A stretch of DNA of 7,130 nucleotides from Verrucomicrobiota bacterium (lineage in GTDB: Bacteria; Verrucomicrobiota; Verrucomicrobiia; Limisphaerales; J093), in the NCBI GenBank assembly GCA_029907285.1, contig JARYMD010000223.1, positions 1-7,130 of the forward strand, written 5' to 3'. Under the pieces are notes generated by a model, which saw only the letters and a program-made list of their open reading frames with translations, did not search any database and had not been told where the DNA came from. Of this stretch, positions 6,104-7,130 are shown in pieces. A program made the translations under genes and the position numbers. Position 1 is the stretch's first letter; each line of letters begins with the position of its first letter.

Positions 6104-6736
6104 CTAGGATGTCGGGGTGCATGTTCCGGCGAGGACGGGGTTGGCGGGGTTGGCGGCGTCAACTGCAAAGAACTCCTTGTTGCCGTTGGCGATGAACACA
6201 TAGTGCCCGGAGATGGCAAGGTCACGGGCGTTGCCGTTGCTATGGGTGTAAGTGCCGAGCACAATGGGATGCGCGGGCGAAGAAACGTCCAATATCGCCA
6301 GAGCGGTTGGATTGCAAAGAACGCAGGCAAGGTTCGAGCTCATCTGAATTGCAACTGCGGATCCGTTGAGTGCACAGCTTGCTGTTCCAACAGGACTTGA
6401 CGGAACGCTGACGTCGATGACCTGCAATCCCGCCGTGCCGTCTGCCACAAAAGCATGGCTGCCGGACAATGCTACGCGTGTTGCTTCGCCCGGGGTGTCG
6501 AAAGTCGTTACGCGCTTGAGGCTCGTTGGCACGTTGCAATCCACGATGTCAATGCCGTCACGTCCGTAGCACACCAAGGCCCGCGAACCGGACAGCGCAA
6601 CGCCCGAAGGTGTAGTTGACCTGGTGTAACCGGGCCATTCCCCTTTGAACGTCAATCGCGTGGCGCATTGGGAATGCCACGCACATAGTGCGACAACAAG
6701 CACGCGGAAAAGCTGCAGCCTGATTTTGCCTGTCAT
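6104..6736 (-). CDS. LVIVD-repeat protein, N-terminal half with signal peptide (ends at TAG)
   Basis: These 210 residues are what would be made if the TAG is obeyed. Residues 1-25 look like a Sec signal peptide: basic MTGKIRLQLFR, then hydrophobic VLVVALCAW; no lipobox fits the cysteines and the cleavage site is unclear. Four LVIVD-type repeats follow, for example 'VALSGSHAFVADG' with 'GLQVIDVSVPSSP' (88-115), and the product would stop after 'LAGTCTPTS'. The ATG at 6736 is preferred because it places the signal peptide at the N-terminus and has AGCAGG (6749-6744) seven bases upstream. An in-frame ATG at 6838 would add 34 residues that bury the signal peptide, lacks a Shine-Dalgarno sequence, and coincides with the predicted transcription start. 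Four blades alone are unlikely to make a closed propeller. Confidence 0.7.
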   Translation of the reverse strand: MTGKIRLQLFRVLVVALCAWHSQCATRLTFKGEWPGYTRSTTPSGVALSGSRALVCYGRDGIDIVDCNVPTSLKRVTTFDTPGEATRVALSGSHAFVADGTAGLQVIDVSVPSSPVGTASCALNGSAVAIQMSSNLACVLCNPTALAILDVSSPAHPIVLGTYTHSNGNARDLAISGHYVFIANGNKEFFAVDAANPANPVLAGTCTPTS

Positions 6737-6743
6737 CGACTGG

Positions 6744-6749
6744 CCTGCT
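6744..6749 (-). promoter_or_regulatory. Ribosome binding site deciding the propeller gene start
   Basis: AGCAGG on the minus strand stands seven bases before the ATG at 6736. Neither the upstream in-frame ATG at 6838 nor the ATGs just after it have a comparable sequence, so this site supports 6736 as the start. Confidence 0.45.
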
Positions 6750-6845
6750 GACCGGTTCGGGGTGTGGCGGTTGAGCAAAACCAGTGCACATCCTTCTTGA
6801 AGAGAGGCCATCGACATGAGAAACAGGGTCTTTCTCATGGCGACG

Positions 6846-6873
6846 ACGATACATTCGGTTCCAAGACTTTCAA
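6846..6873 (-). promoter_or_regulatory. Candidate sigma-70-type promoter of the propeller gene
   Basis: On the minus strand TTGAAA (6873-6868, five of six consensus bases) and TATCGT (6851-6846, four of six) are 16 bases apart. Transcription would begin near 6839, leaving a leader of about 100 bases before the ATG at 6736. The placement fits the chosen start and argues against the ATG at 6838. The match is moderate and no operator is seen. Confidence 0.3.
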
Positions 6874-7025
6874 TTCCAAATACACGACGGGGGCCAGAGC
6901 AACCGTTCGCACTCAGTGTGTGGAGTTCGGCAGAGTGGCTGCTTGCCGACTGTTCATCAGTTCACTGGCGGCTATCTCAAGGGAATCCGGCCTGTGATGT
7001 ATAATGTGCCAGGCTCGAAGAGCGA
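6874..7025. other. Intergenic stretch without a supported gene
   Basis: Together with the leader at 6737-6845, this is the longest gene-free stretch at the right of the window. Short open frames exist on the plus strand (6764-6997 and 6816-7004) but their composition is unlike protein, they overlap the propeller leader, and no family is recognisable. Apart from the candidate promoters, I see no RNA gene or repeat here. Confidence 0.5.
7000..7005 (+). promoter_or_regulatory. Perfect -10 hexamer for a possible gene at the right edge
   Basis: TATAAT matches the sigma-70 -10 consensus exactly, on the plus strand. No good -35 box stands 16-18 bases upstream and the extended TGn motif is not in register, so this is weak evidence. 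Transcription would begin near 7012, just before the open frame that runs off the right end, and diverge from the propeller gene. Confidence 0.25.
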
Positions 7026-7073
7026 GTGCTGCGAACAGTTTTCAGTGTCGATGAACATGAGGGACAATTGAGG

Positions 7074-7130
7074 GTGAGAGAAAGTTTGCACTACGAGCCC
7101 CCAAATCCTCGCCTAAGCCGGGCGCAACGA
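7074..7130 (+). CDS. Possible start of an unidentified gene (cut by window edge)
   Basis: A frame on the plus strand is open from 7005 to the end of the window. The best start in it is GTG at 7074, with GAGGGA (7059-7064) nine bases upstream; GTG at 7026 and TTG at 7068 are alternatives. The visible product begins 'MRESLHYEPPNPRLSRAQR'. It is too short to identify, and an open frame of this length can occur by chance. The TATAAT at 7000-7005 is well placed upstream. It would diverge from the propeller gene. Confidence 0.25.
   Translation, partial: MRESLHYEPPNPRLSRAQR

Larger units (their letters stand above)
4685..6736 (-). pseudogene. LVIVD-repeat beta-propeller protein gene interrupted by an in-frame TAG
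   Basis: Read as one frame from the ATG at 6736, this gene has 684 codons, broken only by TAG at codon 211 (6104-6106). Both sides lie in the same frame and continue the same repeat pattern, so this is one gene with a nonsense codon rather than two genes. The repeat consensus is roughly VAVSGxYAYVAxxxGLxVVDVSNPSxP with a period of 40-45 residues; I count 14 repeats, beginning near codons 46, 88, 128, 173, 216, 258, 300, 341, 383, 425, 466, 506, 546 and 587. This matches the LVIVD repeat family of secreted or surface beta-propellers, whose substrates are mostly unknown. The stop falls in the loop between repeats 4 and 5. A sequencing error, a recent mutation or readthrough cannot be separated from sequence alone. 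Confidence 0.75.

Noticed and set aside
6737..6838. Propeller gene start at the ATG at 6838
   Set aside because: It would place 34 residues before an obvious signal peptide, has no Shine-Dalgarno sequence and sits at the predicted transcription start.
1..7130. Mobile element, CRISPR array, tRNA or defence system
   Set aside because: No transposase or integrase frame, regularly spaced direct repeats, cloverleaf-like segment or defence-related motif was found on either strand.

Overview
The window looks like chromosomal DNA of a member of the Verrucomicrobiota, probably near the Pedosphaera/Limisphaerales group. This rests on recognition by eye, not on a search. Three things support it: the TonB-like protein carries the conserved blocks I associate with verrucomicrobial TonB/TolA-like proteins (a 'YSPFNSLAANPD' block, and a 'PAPYEKWP' block before a terminal 'RFTFYY'); the beta-propeller protein ends in a tail of the kind common on verrucomicrobial secreted proteins ('FSHDLITWHDAG', 'RFYRA'); and most starts lack a clear Shine-Dalgarno sequence.

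Layout. Bases 1-2058, plus strand: the end of mlaE, then mlaF and mlaD. The genes overlap by 14 and 4 bases and form an Mla-type ABC system for moving phospholipids between the membranes. Bases 2095-4382, minus strand, convergent with the first block: a tonB-exbB-exbD operon (transcribed from 4382 down to 2095) encoding an inner-membrane motor driven by the proton gradient. Bases 4383-4684: an intergenic stretch with four separate hairpins. The one nearest the upstream gene is followed by a T-rich run and looks like a terminator; the others look like REP-type palindromes. Bases 4685-6736, minus strand: one long gene for a secreted LVIVD-repeat beta-propeller protein, interrupted by a single in-frame TAG at 6104-6106. 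Bases 6737-7130: no complete gene; a possible promoter for the propeller gene, and at the right edge an open frame that may be the start of a plus-strand gene.

How the genes fit together. Mla and TonB/ExbBD are both envelope systems of a two-membrane bacterium: one handles outer-membrane lipid, the other transmits energy to the outer membrane. They are convergent and so are not one operon. The propeller protein is predicted to be exported. No mobile element, CRISPR array or RNA gene was found. The points most worth following are the split 14-repeat propeller gene, the hairpin cluster upstream of tonB, and the TolA-like features of the TonB protein.
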